The notes beneath the pieces were generated by a model. It was not told the origin of the DNA. It saw nothing but the letters and a program-made list of their open reading frames with translations, and made no database searches. From Vitis vinifera (lineage: Eukaryota > Streptophyta > Magnoliopsida > Vitales > Vitaceae): a stretch of 64,000 bases of DNA. The DNA lies in NCBI RefSeq assembly GCF_030704535.1, contig NC_081818.1:2679001-2743000 (forward strand), written 5' to 3'. Numbering within the stretch: the stretch's first letter is position 1; each line of letters starts with the position of its first letter. Below are positions 11,354 to 21,490 of this stretch, piece by piece. The position numbers and the translations under genes are program-made.

Positions 11354-13253
11354 TGATTACTACTCAAAAAGTGCTATTTGATAGCCTTTAATTAATCCTT
11401 TTTAACACTTTTGAGTAGTAGTTTAGGCCTTTTAACTCAATTGGCATGTTAAAGATCCTTTAAAGCAATTTTGATCACTTTGTGCAAGTTTTGGTGTTTT
11501 TGTTAGTATTTTGATCACCAAAGCAAGTCAAGAATGAGGAGAACTATGAGGAATCATGGGCAAAGTTGAGAATTCAATTGCCAAGAGTGAATCCGGATTG
11601 CAAGGAGAAAAAGCAAAGAGAATCTGTCATGAAGCCTATTCTTGATGACAGTCGTAGCAGCCACTTTTGGAGCACTTTCTGAAGTCCAAATGATGCAAGC
11701 TATATACCATTTCAAAGCTCAGGAAGTCAACAATCTAATGCTTTAAACGGTGTGCAATTTGGAGTTGAAACGAAGAAGTTGCAGCCATTACAAGCCAGTC
11801 ACTCTAAAGTGTTGCGGAATCAGCCTTTTGTTGCGAGAATTTCGCAACACTTTTGTACAGTAAGGTGTTTCTCCTTCTGACGATGCACGAACCATGCCGC
11901 GAGAAGGGAGCTGGAAACTTCAAGATGGAAGCCAACTTTGCAGCCTGGTGAAGATAGCTCGGTCTTGCGAAATAATTTCGCAGCCCTCTTGGGTGTCTGC
12001 GAAATTTCGCAGGCACCACTTTTCCCCTGCGAAATGGCTCCGGAAGCCTCCCGAAGCTTGCTACCGACATTGGGAGATATTTTCCATTAGATTTTTGTTG
12101 TCTAAATCCCAAAATACTCCTTGTAAACCACCAATTACATGATTCCTTAGTTTTTAAGTTAGTAAAAAGACCAAATATCTTTGTAAGAATTAGTTTTATA
12201 TTAGTTTGCTATAAATACCTCTCGGGAGCATGTTCTCAGAGAGGAGTTTTTTTCTGTAACCATTTGGTAAGCAAGTAAAGTCTTTTCTTTCTACTACCTT
12301 ACCTTCTCACTTTGTATTTTCATTTTATTTCTAAGTTATGAATTCTCTGAGGAGTTTTCCCCAGAGAATGAGTAACTAAACCTCCAATTCCTTGGAGCTA
12401 AGGGTGCCGGGGAAGGTTCCAAGTGCAAGAATGCAAAGCTTTGTGGTTTTAGTTTTTAATGAAGAGGAAGTGAAATCCTTTAGTGATTTCAATGTTTTTA
12501 GTTAACTTAAAACACCTTAGAGTCACCTAGGCCAACACTTGGTAAGGCAAGTGATTTCCAACCATGGAAATGCACTAGTTTACCCCTTGCGAGCCTCTGG
12601 TAGGTGACTTCAAGGTAGGATTTTCTGGAATTACCAACACTTGGTAAGCTTTTGGACTCCTAGGAGACATCCATTAGTTATCTCTTGCGAGTTTGTGAAG
12701 GGGAATCCAAGGTTAAAGATCACCTTGAATGGTAAGTGCTCGTGAGAGGCATGAACCATTGCAAGTTGTATCAGTGAGAGAATTAAAGTGAAATCTAATT
12801 GAAGGAGTCTCTGTACATCACCGGTTAGAGAATTGACTATAAGTTGAATCTCTAATGCGAGGAAATGAACCATCTGACCGGAGCTTTGTCTTTTACATGA
12901 GGAACCACCCCAGTGAACCTAAATCTCCAAGGAATGTTTTTCTTCCTAAATTATTCCAAACTTCTGTTAAGTTAGTTAGTTTAAATCTCAACCTTTACAA
13001 ATCAAAGTTTGTGTTTTATTTCTTAAGCTAACCGTGAAATGAAACAAGACCAATTCACTTGGAATTGGTATCCTTGACTGCTTGTTAATTTATTCATTCC
13101 CAGTGAACGATCCTAGAGCCACTATACTATAGTAGCTTTGTATTTGCTACCCTAGTGTATGGTGTTATAGGTATAAATTTTGTTGATCACTTCCTCAATC
13201 AAGGAGCACCAGCTGAACACAAATCAGCTGAGACACCAATTGGGCATGAGTCA
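11354..13253 (+). repeat. 5' LTR of the Athila element
   Basis: 1900 bp, identical in length to the 3' LTR. Mismatches to the 3' LTR are at 11681, 11744, 11913, 12025, 12296 and 12895. It contains a hairpin-capable segment at 11809-11850 (GTGTTGCG...CGCAACAC), a near-palindrome at 11966-11982 and a perfect 16-bp palindrome CTGCGAAATTTCGCAG at 11997-12012. Short open frames on either strand here are not convincing genes. Confidence 0.93.
12210..12217 (+). promoter_or_regulatory. Athila LTR TATA box
   Basis: TATAAATA about 860 bp into the LTR, followed by CCTCTCGGGAGCATG and a CAGAGAGGAG stretch. It probably marks the U3/R region, with transcription starting roughly 25-35 bp later. The identical site in the 3' LTR is at 23861-23868. 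Confidence 0.6.
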
Positions 13254-13255
13254 AA

Positions 13256-13273
13256 TGGCGCCGTTGCCGGGGA
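13256..13273 (+). other. Primer-binding site (tRNA-Asp type)
   Basis: TGGCGCCGTTGCCGGGGA, two bases after the 5' LTR. This is the known primer site of Athila elements, complementary to the 3' end of tRNA-Asp. Confidence 0.85.
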
Positions 13274-13510
13274 ATGAGTGTCAAGATCATTGAGATACCA
13301 TTTTTGAGCACTTGTGATTTTCATCACAAGTTGGTAAAGTTTCTTTCACTTTACTAATTTTCATTCTCTCTTTGTTTATTTACAATCTAAGTTTATCTTT
13401 TTAAAATTTAGTCTAGTTTAATTTTGCTATTGTAGCCCTGTTTCTCTTGTTGTCCTCTGTTCTTGTTGTCCTCTGTTTTTATTTAAGTTGCAGCTGAATA
13501 CTAGTTGTGT

Positions 13511-16500
13511 ATGCCAAAGTGGATACGAGACATTGGAGGTAGGCTTGTTAAGTGTGATACACCTCAGAGAGGAGAATTTGAAGTAATCTTGAATATCATG
13601 GAGGCTGCACCTGAAGATCAGCATAGTCACCAAGGTCGTCAAGACAATCTCAATGAATTCAGATCAATGAGGGACCGTATGCATCCACCTCGTATGAGTG
13701 CACCATCATGTATAGTGCCCCCTACAGAGCAGCTAGTGATCAGACCATATCTTGTTCCACTTCTACCAACTTTCCATGGGATGGAAAGTGAGAATCCGTA
13801 TGCACACATCAAGGAATTTGAAGATGTTTGTAATACATTCCAAGAGGGAGGAGCTTCAATTGACTTGATGAGGCTTAAGTTATTTCCTTTTACTTTAAAG
13901 GATAAGGCCAAAATTTGGCTTAATTCTTTAAGGCCAAGGAGTATCCGCTCTTGGACTGATTTACAAGCTGAATTCCTCAAGAAATTTTTTCCTACTCATA
14001 GAACAAATGGCTTGAAAAGGCAAATTTCAAACTTCTCAGCTAAAGAGAATGAGAAATTCTATGAGTGTTGGGAAAGATACATGAAAGCTATAAATGCTTG
14101 TCCTCACCATGGCTTTGATACTTGGCTACTGGTGAGTTATTTTTATGATGGTATGTCCTCCTCAATGAAGCAACTCCTCGAGACAATGTGTGGAGGAGAT
14201 TTCATGAGCAAAAATCCAGAGGAAGCTATGGATTTCTTGAGCTATGTAGCTGATGTTTCAAGGGGATGGGATGAACCAACCAAAGGAGAAGTGGGAAAAA
14301 TGAAGTCTCAGTTGAATGCTTACAATGCAAAGGCTGGGATGTACAATTTGAAAGAAGATGATGACATGAAAGCAAAGTTGGCAGCTATGACAAGAAGATT
14401 GGAGGAGCTGGAGCTGAAAAGAATGCATGAAGTGCAAGCTGTTGCTGAAGCACCAGTGCAAGTGAAGCTGTGTCCCAATTGTCAATCATTTGAACATTTG
14501 GTGGAGGAGTGCCCTGCAATTTCAGCTGAAAGGGAAATGTATAGAGATCAAGCAAATGTTGTTGGACAATTCAGGCCCAATAACAATGCTCCTTATGGAA
14601 ATACCTACAATTCAAGTTGGAGGAATCATCCAAATTTCTCATGGAAGGCCAGAGCAACTCAATACCAACAGCCGGATCCACCATCTCAGCAATCTTCAAG
14701 TATTAAACAAATAATAGCTAATCTCAGCAAGGTAGTGGGAGATTTTGTGGGAAAGCAAGAAGCCACCAATGCTCGAGTGGATCAAAGAATGGACAGAGTG
14801 GATCAAAGAATGGACAGAATGGAGAGTATGTTGAACAAAAGAATGGATGGAATGCAAAATGATATGAATCAAAAATTTGATAACATCCAATATTCAATCT
14901 CCAGGCTTACAAATTTGAATACACTGCAAGAAAAGGGAAGATTTCCTTCTCAACCTAACCAAAATCCCAAAGGTGTCCATGAAGTGGAAAGCCTTGAGGA
15001 AGAATCATCACAGGTGAAAGATGTGAAAGCTTTGATCACTCTAAGGAGTGGTAAGAAAATTGAGCAGCCAACACCCAAGCCACATGTTGAGAAAGAAGAA
15101 GAGATGAAGAAAGGGAAGGAAATGGAAGATAAAGGCAGTGAGATCAGTGAAGAAAAGAAGGACTCTGATGCAACAATGAAAGCAATTCCAGAGAAGGAGC
15201 TTCTGAAAGAAGAAATGCTGAAGAAATCAACTTTTCCACCTTTTCCTCAAGCATTACAGGGGAAAAAGGGGGTTAGAAATGCAGCTGAAATCCTAGAAGT
15301 ATTGAGACAAGTGAAAGTTAATATTCCACTGCTGGATATGATCAAACAAGTTCCAACGTATGCAAAATTCCTAAAGGACTTGTGTACTATCAAGAGAGGG
15401 TTGACTGTAAACAAGAAAGCCTTCTTGACTGAGCAAGTAAGTGCAATCTTACAGTGTAAGTCTCCTTTGAAGTACAAAGACCCTGGAAGTCCTACCATTT
15501 CAGTCATGATTGGAGGAAAGGTAGTGGAGAAAGCCTTGCTAGACTTGGGAGCAAGTGTGAATTTGCTTCCATACTCTGTCTACAAGCAACTAGGACTTGG
15601 AGAGTTGAAGCCAACATCAATCACTTTATCTTTGGCAGATAGATCAGTGAAAATTCCAAGAGGAATAATTGAGGATGTATTGGTTCAAGTAGATAATTTC
15701 TACTATCCTGTAGATTTTGTTGTTCTTGATACGGATCCTACTGTAAAGGAAGCTAATTTAGTTCCTATCATCCTTGGAAGGCCATTTCTTGCAACTTCAA
15801 ATGCAATCATCAACTGTAGAAATGGGCTTATGCAACTCACTTTTGGTAACATGACACTGGATCTAAATATTTTCTATATGTCTAAAAAGCAAATCACTCC
15901 AGAAGAAGAAGAGGGTCCAGAAGAGCTATGTATTATTGATACTTTGGTGGAGGAGCACTGCAATCAACATATGCAAGATAAGTTGAATGAAAGTTTTGTG
16001 GATATTGAGGAAGGTTTTTCTGAATCTCCTATTGGGCTTGCTACTCTACAAAGTTGGAGAAAAATAGAAGGAATTCTACCTTTGTTCAATGAAGAAGAGG
16101 AGGCAGCTGTTGAAAAAGAAATTCCAAAACTCAATCTGAAGCCTTTACCTGTGGAGTTGAAATATACATATCTTGAAGCAAATAATCAATGTCCTGTTGT
16201 GATATCCTCATCTCTGACCAGTCATCAAGAGGATGGTTTAATGGAAGTTCTCAGGAGGTGTAAGAAGGCAATAGGATGGCAAATATCTGATTTGAAAGGC
16301 ATTAGTCCTTTAGTTTGTACTCATCATATATATATGGAGGAGGAAGCAAAGCCAATTCGTCAATTTCAAAGAAGGTTGAATCCTCATCTACAAGAGGTGG
16401 TGCGAGCTGAGGTGCTGAAGCTACTTCAAGCAGGAATCATTTACCCTATATCTGATAGCCCTTGGGTGAGTCCTACTCAAGTGGTACCAAAGAAGTCAGG

Positions 16501-19027
16501 GATCACAGTGATTCAAAATGAAAAAGGGGAAGAAATTACTACACGCCTCACTTCAGGTTGGAGGGTGTGTATTGATTATAGGAAGCTGAATGCTGTCACC
16601 AGGAAGGATCATTTTCCATTGCCATTTATTGATCAAGTGCTGGAGAGAGTCTCTGGACATCCATTTTATTGTTTCTTGGATGGGTATTCAGGGTATTTTC
16701 AAATTGAAATTGATTTGGCAGATCAGGAAAAGACCACTTTTACATGTCCATTTGGAACATTTGCTTATAGAAGAATGCCTTTTGGTTTATGCAATGCACC
16801 TGCTACATTTCAAAGATGTATGTTGAGTATTTTCAGTGATATGGTGGAGAGAATTATGGAGGTTTTCATGGATGACATCACCGTATATGGAGGTACATAT
16901 GAGGAGTGCTTGGTTAATTTGGAAGCAGTTCTTCATAGATGCATTGAAAAAGACCTGGTACTTAATTGGGAAAAATGCCATTTTATGGTATGTCAAGGAA
17001 TTGTCCTTGGCCATATCATCTCTGAAAAAGGCATTGAAGTTGATAAAGCAAAGGTGGAGCTTATTGCCAAATTACCATCTCCAACGACTGTGAAAGGAGT
17101 AAGGCAGTTCCTTGGCCATGCAGGGTTCTATAGGAGGTTTATAAAAGGTTTTTCAAGTCTTTCAAAACCTCTTTGTGAGCTGTTAGCTAAGGATGCTAAG
17201 TTTATATGGGATGAAAGGTGTCAGCATAGCTTTGATCAACTGAAGAAGTTTTTAACAACAACTCCAATAGTGAGAGCCCCTAACTGGCAATTACCTTTTG
17301 AATTGATGTGTGATGCCAGTGACTTTGCTATAGGAGCTGTGCTTGGCCAAAGAGAAGATGGGAAGCCCTATGTGATTTACTATGCAAGTAAAACACTAAA
17401 TGAAGCTCAGAGGAACTACACAACTACAGAGAAAGAATTGTTAGCTGTGGTATTTGCTTTGGACAAATTTCGAGCTTATTTAGTGGGGTCTTTCATCATT
17501 GTCTTTACTGACCATTCAGCCTTGAAGTATTTATTGACAAAGCAAGATGCAAAAGCAAGGTTGATTAGATGGATTCTTTTGTTACAAGAATTCGATCTTC
17601 AAATCAAAGATAAGAAAGGAGTGGAGAATGTAGTAGCTGACCACTTGTCAAGGTTAGTTATAGCACATAATTCTCATCCCTTACCTATCAATGATGATTT
17701 TCCTGAAGAATCACTTATGTTCCTAGTAAAAACTCCTTGGTATGCTCATATTGCTAATTATTTAGTAACTGGTGAAATTCCAAGTGAGTGGAATGCACAG
17801 GACAAGAAGCACTTCTATGCCAAAATTCATTCTTATTATTGGGAAGAGCCCTTTCTCTTTAAGTATTGTGCAGATCAGATTATTAGGAAGTGTGTCCCTG
17901 AAGATGAGCAGCAAGGGATTCTATCTCATTGTCATGAGAATGCATGTGGAGGCCACTTTGCCTCTCAGAAAACAGCCATGAAGGTATTGCAGTCAGGGTT
18001 TACTTGGCCCTCTCTTTTCAAAGATGCCCATATCATGTGTAGAAATTGTGATAGATGCCAAAGGCTTGGAAAGCTAACAAAAAGAAATCAAATGCCTATG
18101 AACCCCATTCTGATAGTTGAGATATTTGATGTATGGGGCATTGACTTCATGGGACCTTTCCCAATGTCTTTTGGTAATTCTTACATCTTGGTGGGGGTAG
18201 ATTATGTTTCTAAATGGGTTGAGGCAATCCCCTGTAAGCAAAATGATCACAGGGTGGTTCTCAAGTTTCTTAAAGAGAACATTTTCTCAAGATTTGGGGT
18301 GCCCAAGGCCATAATCAGTGATGGAGGAGCTCATTTTTGCAACAAACCTTTTGAAGCTCTGTTATCCAAGTATGGAGTGAAGCATAAGGTGGCCACACCT
18401 TATCATCCTCAGACTTCCGGGCAAGTTGAGCTAGCTAACAGGGAAATAAAGAATATCTTGATGAAAGTGGTGAATTCCAACAGGAAGGATTGGTCTATTA
18501 GGCTTCATGATTCATTGTGGGCATATAGAACAGCTTATAAGACTATTCTAGGGATGTCTCCCTATCGTCTTGTCTATGGCAAAGCATGCCATCTCCCTGT
18601 GGAAGTTGAATACAAGGCTTGGTGGGCAATAAAGAAGCTGAACATGGACTTGATCAAGGCCGGAGAAAAGAGATTTCTAGACCTTAATGAGATGGAGGAA
18701 TTGAGAAATAATGCTTATATCAATTCCAAAGTTGCAAAACAGAGGATGAAGAAGTGGCATGATCAACTCATCTCCAACAAGGAATTTCAGGAAGGGCAAA
18801 AAGTTTTGATGTATGACACAAGACTCCATATCTTTCCTGGGAAGCTCAAGTCAAGGTGGATTGGTCCATATATTATTCACCGAGTATATTCCAATGGAGT
18901 GGTGGACTTATTGAATTCCAATGGCAAGGACAGCTTTAGAGTCAATGGATATCGTCTTAAGCCGTTCATGGAGTCATTCAAATCAGAAAAGGAGGCAATC
19001 AACCTCCTTGAACCTCAAAAAGCCTAA
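13511..19027 (+). CDS. Athila gag-pol polyprotein
   Basis: One uninterrupted 1838-codon frame that encodes the replication proteins of the element. I use the ATG at 13511; the frame is open upstream to a TTG at 13505, and a later ATG at 13601 is possible. Gag capsid (Retrotrans_gag type) covers about residues 85-260. A zinc knuckle CX2CX4HX4C (CPNC...H...C) is near 320. A heptad-like stretch near 420-455 contains two identical 21-bp DNA repeats (VDQRMDR). The protease active site LLDLGAS is near 678; DLGA in place of DTGA/DSGA is usual in Athila. RT has LDGYSGY and the catalytic FMDD near 1118. RNase H ([21 protein letters not shown]) covers about 1263-1385. Integrase has an HHCC zinc region near 1475-1520 and a D,D-35-E core near 1545, 1603 and 1639. 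It ends with a GPY-type tail ([10 protein letters not shown]). All key catalytic residues are present, so it may be active. Confidence 0.95.
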   Translation: MPKWIRDIGGRLVKCDTPQRGEFEVILNIMEAAPEDQHSHQGRQDNLNEFRSMRDRMHPPRMSAPSCIVPPTEQLVIRPYLVPLLPTFHGMESENPYAHIKEFEDVCNTFQEGGASIDLMRLKLFPFTLKDKAKIWLNSLRPRSIRSWTDLQAEFLKKFFPTHRTNGLKRQISNFSAKENEKFYECWERYMKAINACPHHGFDTWLLVSYFYDGMSSSMKQLLETMCGGDFMSKNPEEAMDFLSYVADVSRGWDEPTKGEVGKMKSQLNAYNAKAGMYNLKEDDDMKAKLAAMTRRLEELELKRMHEVQAVAEAPVQVKLCPNCQSFEHLVEECPAISAEREMYRDQANVVGQFRPNNNAPYGNTYNSSWRNHPNFSWKARATQYQQPDPPSQQSSSIKQIIANLSKVVGDFVGKQEATNARVDQRMDRVDQRMDRMESMLNKRMDGMQNDMNQKFDNIQYSISRLTNLNTLQEKGRFPSQPNQNPKGVHEVESLEEESSQVKDVKALITLRSGKKIEQPTPKPHVEKEEEMKKGKEMEDKGSEISEEKKDSDATMKAIPEKELLKEEMLKKSTFPPFPQALQGKKGVRNAAEILEVLRQVKVNIPLLDMIKQVPTYAKFLKDLCTIKRGLTVNKKAFLTEQVSAILQCKSPLKYKDPGSPTISVMIGGKVVEKALLDLGASVNLLPYSVYKQLGLGELKPTSITLSLADRSVKIPRGIIEDVLVQVDNFYYPVDFVVLDTDPTVKEANLVPIILGRPFLATSNAIINCRNGLMQLTFGNMTLDLNIFYMSKKQITPEEEEGPEELCIIDTLVEEHCNQHMQDKLNESFVDIEEGFSESPIGLATLQSWRKIEGILPLFNEEEEAAVEKEIPKLNLKPLPVELKYTYLEANNQCPVVISSSLTSHQEDGLMEVLRRCKKAIGWQISDLKGISPLVCTHHIYMEEEAKPIRQFQRRLNPHLQEVVRAEVLKLLQAGIIYPISDSPWVSPTQVVPKKSGITVIQNEKGEEITTRLTSGWRVCIDYRKLNAVTRKDHFPLPFIDQVLERVSGHPFYCFLDGYSGYFQIEIDLADQEKTTFTCPFGTFAYRRMPFGLCNAPATFQRCMLSIFSDMVERIMEVFMDDITVYGGTYEECLVNLEAVLHRCIEKDLVLNWEKCHFMVCQGIVLGHIISEKGIEVDKAKVELIAKLPSPTTVKGVRQFLGHAGFYRRFIKGFSSLSKPLCELLAKDAKFIWDERCQHSFDQLKKFLTTTPIVRAPNWQLPFELMCDASDFAIGAVLGQREDGKPYVIYYASKTLNEAQRNYTTTEKELLAVVFALDKFRAYLVGSFIIVFTDHSALKYLLTKQDAKARLIRWILLLQEFDLQIKDKKGVENVVADHLSRLVIAHNSHPLPINDDFPEESLMFLVKTPWYAHIANYLVTGEIPSEWNAQDKKHFYAKIHSYYWEEPFLFKYCADQIIRKCVPEDEQQGILSHCHENACGGHFASQKTAMKVLQSGFTWPSLFKDAHIMCRNCDRCQRLGKLTKRNQMPMNPILIVEIFDVWGIDFMGPFPMSFGNSYILVGVDYVSKWVEAIPCKQNDHRVVLKFLKENIFSRFGVPKAIISDGGAHFCNKPFEALLSKYGVKHKVATPYHPQTSGQVELANREIKNILMKVVNSNRKDWSIRLHDSLWAYRTAYKTILGMSPYRLVYGKACHLPVEVEYKAWWAIKKLNMDLIKAGEKRFLDLNEMEELRNNAYINSKVAKQRMKKWHDQLISNKEFQEGQKVLMYDTRLHIFPGKLKSRWIGPYIIHRVYSNGVVDLLNSNGKDSFRVNGYRLKPFMESFKSEKEAINLLEPQKA

Positions 19028-19260
19028 GTGAAATGGGTTTGCTGGACGTGGTTTAACCACAGTCCAAAATTTTTGTAAATTTTGTAAATTTTCAAGTTGT
19101 TTCTATGCTTTTGATCTTAGTTTTTGATCTTAAATCATGTTTTTAGGTGTGTTTTAATCGTTTTACATGGTCCCAGGTGGAAGAAATTTCAAGGAAATTG
19201 AAAAGAAAAAAAAATCGGGCCGAAATTGGAGCCGAAACAGAGCAAAAACAGGGGAAAAAC
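19028..19260 (+). other. Athila non-coding spacer after gag-pol
   Basis: Untranslated spacer between the gag-pol stop and the palindrome-rich block. It has T-rich stretches and no gene. Confidence 0.5.
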
Positions 19261-19700
19261 AGAGCTCTGCGAAATTTCGCAGGGTAAAGAAAACTTCTGC
19301 GAAATGTGATTTTTGTTGCCAAACCACTCCGGAGCACTGTAGAAGCCTCTGCGAGTGTATTTCGCAGCTGCGAAAGTGAATTTGGCACACGAGTGCCACT
19401 TCGCAGAACAGTGGCATCAATTTGGCAGCTGCGAAACCCATTGCGAAGTGGAAAAGCATGGTTTCGCACCAAAAGTCCCATTCCGCAGGGCATTTCGCAA
19501 TTGCGAAAGTGGTTTTGGCACACGAGTGCCACTTCGCAGCACAGTGACATCAATTTCGCAGCTGCGAAACTCACTGCGAAGTTGCTGCGAAAATGGCAAG
19601 TTGCCACGAAATTGCCGTTTTGTTGCGAAACTTAAATTGACCCCTGGGCTTCCGTTTTTCCTATTTATACCGGTCAAAAGTGCTGCGAAAAGGGTTTCAA
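19261..19700 (+). repeat. TGCGAA/TTCGCA palindrome cluster upstream of ORF2
   Basis: About 440 bp packed with TGCGAA and TTCGCA words, many paired as perfect palindromes: CTGCGAAATTTCGCAG (19267-19282), TTTCGCAGCTGCGAAA (19360-19375 and 19554-19569) and TTTCGCAATTGCGAAA (19493-19508). The block includes two related direct repeats of about 92 bp (about 19360-19451 and 19493-19584), each with a palindromic GGCACACGAGTGCC. Open frames on both strands here follow from the palindromic composition and are not taken as genes. It could be structured leader RNA or a protein-binding array for ORF2. Confidence 0.8.
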
Positions 19701-19813
19701 AAATCAGAGCACCATTCTCGCAGCCCCTTCGTCTTCTTCACCAAGCCACGCCGTCCGTTTCTCCGGTCGTCTTCTCCGTTTAGCAGCGCCGGCCAAAGAT
19801 CGATAGCCCAAAA

Positions 19814-21268
19814 ATGGCACGAACGCGAGGGGCAAAGTCTTCATCCCCTTCGAACCACAAAAGGAGTCTGCGAAAGGAGCCAAGTCCAGGCTCTGTTCCA
19901 GAACCTGCTCCAAAGCCTTCGACGTCAAGACCACAACCTTCTCCAGTGAAGCCGGCGCCACCAAAGCCGCCGGCAAGGCGATATTTAACCAGGTCAGGTG
20001 GTCAGCCATTGAAGAAGAAACCCAGGGTTGAGAGCTCTGAACCAATTGATTTGACTGAGCAATCCCCTGAGAAATCACCAAATCCTTCACCGGTACAAAT
20101 TCCAGAGCCGTCACCGGTTCCATCGCCAATTCCCTCACCAGAAGCAACTCCAATTCCATCGCCGGTACCATCTCCGGCACCCCAAGAAAAAGCTCAGGAG
20201 CCTCAAGCGCCAATTCCAGAGCCCCAAATTGCAGCTGAAGCACCTCTGGAAGAAGTGATCCGAAGGCCATTGCTTCCCCAGCCCCCAATCGAAGGAAACC
20301 TGGATTGCCGAACTCGGGCATTCCATTCTGAATTGTGCTTCGATTTAGCAGCATTTAGAGTGAGGCCAGAGCTTGCCCAATCCTTCCAACTGCTGAGGAG
20401 ATATCATATGGAGCATCTGCTAGCTCCAAGGGATTTTTTCTATCCCCGGGTAGTCACGGACTTCTACCAGACCATGACAACCAAAGAAGTAAGAAATCCA
20501 ACTCTGATCCATTTCATAATTGATGGAAGGCATGGTATTTTGGGAGCAAGACACATTGCTGAAGCTCTGCAAATTCCTTTTAAGCCAACCCAATTCGACA
20601 ATTTTAAAGCTTGGACAAATCCAACTGAGTTAGAGATGGTTAGCACCCTGTCCAGAGGAGCTGCCAATCGATCACACCTGCTGAGGGGGGAGCTACCTCC
20701 AGTGATGTTTTTGATGGATGCCTTTTTGAGGCATAATATCTATCCCTTGCAGCATTGGACCCAAAGAAGGGGAGTTCTCTTGGAAGCTCTATACAAGATG
20801 TCTGAAGGATTCTTCTTTGGGCCTCATCATCTGATCATGACAGCCCTTCTTTACTTTGAGGAGAAGGTTCATAAGAAGAAGCTTCAAAGAACAGATTGCA
20901 TTCCACTCCTCTTCCCAAGGCTGCTATGCCAAGTTTTGGAGCATCTCGGATACCCCTCTGAGCCTCAGCAGGAAAGAAAGAGAATATGTCGTGAGCCATT
21001 TACCCTTGATAAATGGAATAATATGACGGCCTACAAAATTGATCAGCCTGGGCAGCCTCAGCCAGCAGCAAGGAGAGCCTCCCCAAGACATCCACCTGAA
21101 GGTATAACACTTGCTACTCCTGCCATCCCTCGGGCTCCACCAGCTGCACCTGCTCCATCACAGCCATCCACATCAGCTGAGCCGAGGATGGCCATCCCTA
21201 TATCCGAATATCGAGAGCTGTGCCGTGCATTGGAGACTCTTACAGCTTCCCAGAGCAATCTTGCTTAG
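19814..21268 (+). CDS. Athila ORF2, downstream sense ORF of unknown function (putative plant transposon protein type)
   Basis: A 484-codon frame in the position where Athila elements carry their extra, env-like gene. It starts at ATG 19814 and ends at a TAG (21266-21268). Residues 1-60 are basic and Ser/Pro-rich. A basic patch PLKKKPRV (about 65-72) looks like a nuclear localisation signal. It is followed at once by EPIDLTEQS (76-84), which has the form of a SUMO-interacting motif. Residues 90-150 are a Pro-rich PSPVPSP-type linker. The folded part, about 165-410 (e.g. RPELAQSF, FYPRVVTDFY, LFPRLLCQVLEHLGYP), resembles the putative plant transposon protein domain seen in many plant retroelement ORFs. 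I see no signal peptide or transmembrane helix, so an envelope role is not supported. The frame stays open after the TAG to 21490. Confidence 0.75.
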   Translation: MARTRGAKSSSPSNHKRSLRKEPSPGSVPEPAPKPSTSRPQPSPVKPAPPKPPARRYLTRSGGQPLKKKPRVESSEPIDLTEQSPEKSPNPSPVQIPEPSPVPSPIPSPEATPIPSPVPSPAPQEKAQEPQAPIPEPQIAAEAPLEEVIRRPLLPQPPIEGNLDCRTRAFHSELCFDLAAFRVRPELAQSFQLLRRYHMEHLLAPRDFFYPRVVTDFYQTMTTKEVRNPTLIHFIIDGRHGILGARHIAEALQIPFKPTQFDNFKAWTNPTELEMVSTLSRGAANRSHLLRGELPPVMFLMDAFLRHNIYPLQHWTQRRGVLLEALYKMSEGFFFGPHHLIMTALLYFEEKVHKKKLQRTDCIPLLFPRLLCQVLEHLGYPSEPQQERKRICREPFTLDKWNNMTAYKIDQPGQPQPAARRASPRHPPEGITLATPAIPRAPPAAPAPSQPSTSAEPRMAIPISEYRELCRALETLTASQSNLA

Positions 21269-21490
21269 GAGTTGGCAGCCATCAAAGCATGCCAGGAGCA
21301 GATGTTAGCCTCTCAGGCTCAACAAGCTGCCATCCTAAGGCAGCTTCAAGTCCATTTCGATCTGCCACAAGCTGTAGAGCCCTCCATTCCTACTCCACCA
21401 GAGCCACACTCTCAGCCTTCAGAGTCTCATCCTCCAGAGCCTGAAGCCCCAGCTGATCCACCTACTGAGGAGACAGATCCTTCTGCCTAG
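21269..21490 (+). pseudogene. In-frame 3' continuation of ORF2 after a TAG codon
   Basis: Directly after the TAG the same frame continues for 73 codons (ELAAIKACQEQMLASQAQQA...) to a stop at 21488-21490. It begins as a Gln/Ala-rich helix and ends in a Pro/Glu-rich tail, and it continues the style of the preceding segment. A single CAG to TAG transition would explain the break. It could also be read through at low level. An ATG at 21272 could allow separate initiation, which seems less likely. Confidence 0.65.

Noticed and set aside
11804..12142. Open frames of about 80-100 codons inside the Athila LTRs (also 23455-23793)
   Set aside because: They lie in U3 and appear identically in both LTRs only because the LTRs are near-identical; no family resemblance.
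12241..12300. CRISPR or other prokaryotic arrays in the repeated regions
   Set aside because: The repeats are LTRs, tandem satellites or microsatellites in a eukaryotic genome; no repeat-spacer structure is present.
19261..19700. TTTCGC words as E2F promoter sites
   Set aside because: The E2F consensus TTTSSCGC needs CGC after two G/C bases; TTTCGCAG and TTTCGCAA do not fit it.
19143..19783. Long overlapping open frames on both strands in the palindrome cluster
   Set aside because: The palindromic, CpG-containing composition lacks stops on both strands at once; the frames resemble no known family.
19814..21490. ORF2 as a retroviral envelope gene
   Set aside because: Position suits an Athila env-like gene, but there is no signal peptide, membrane span or glycoprotein character; the start is basic and Pro-rich.
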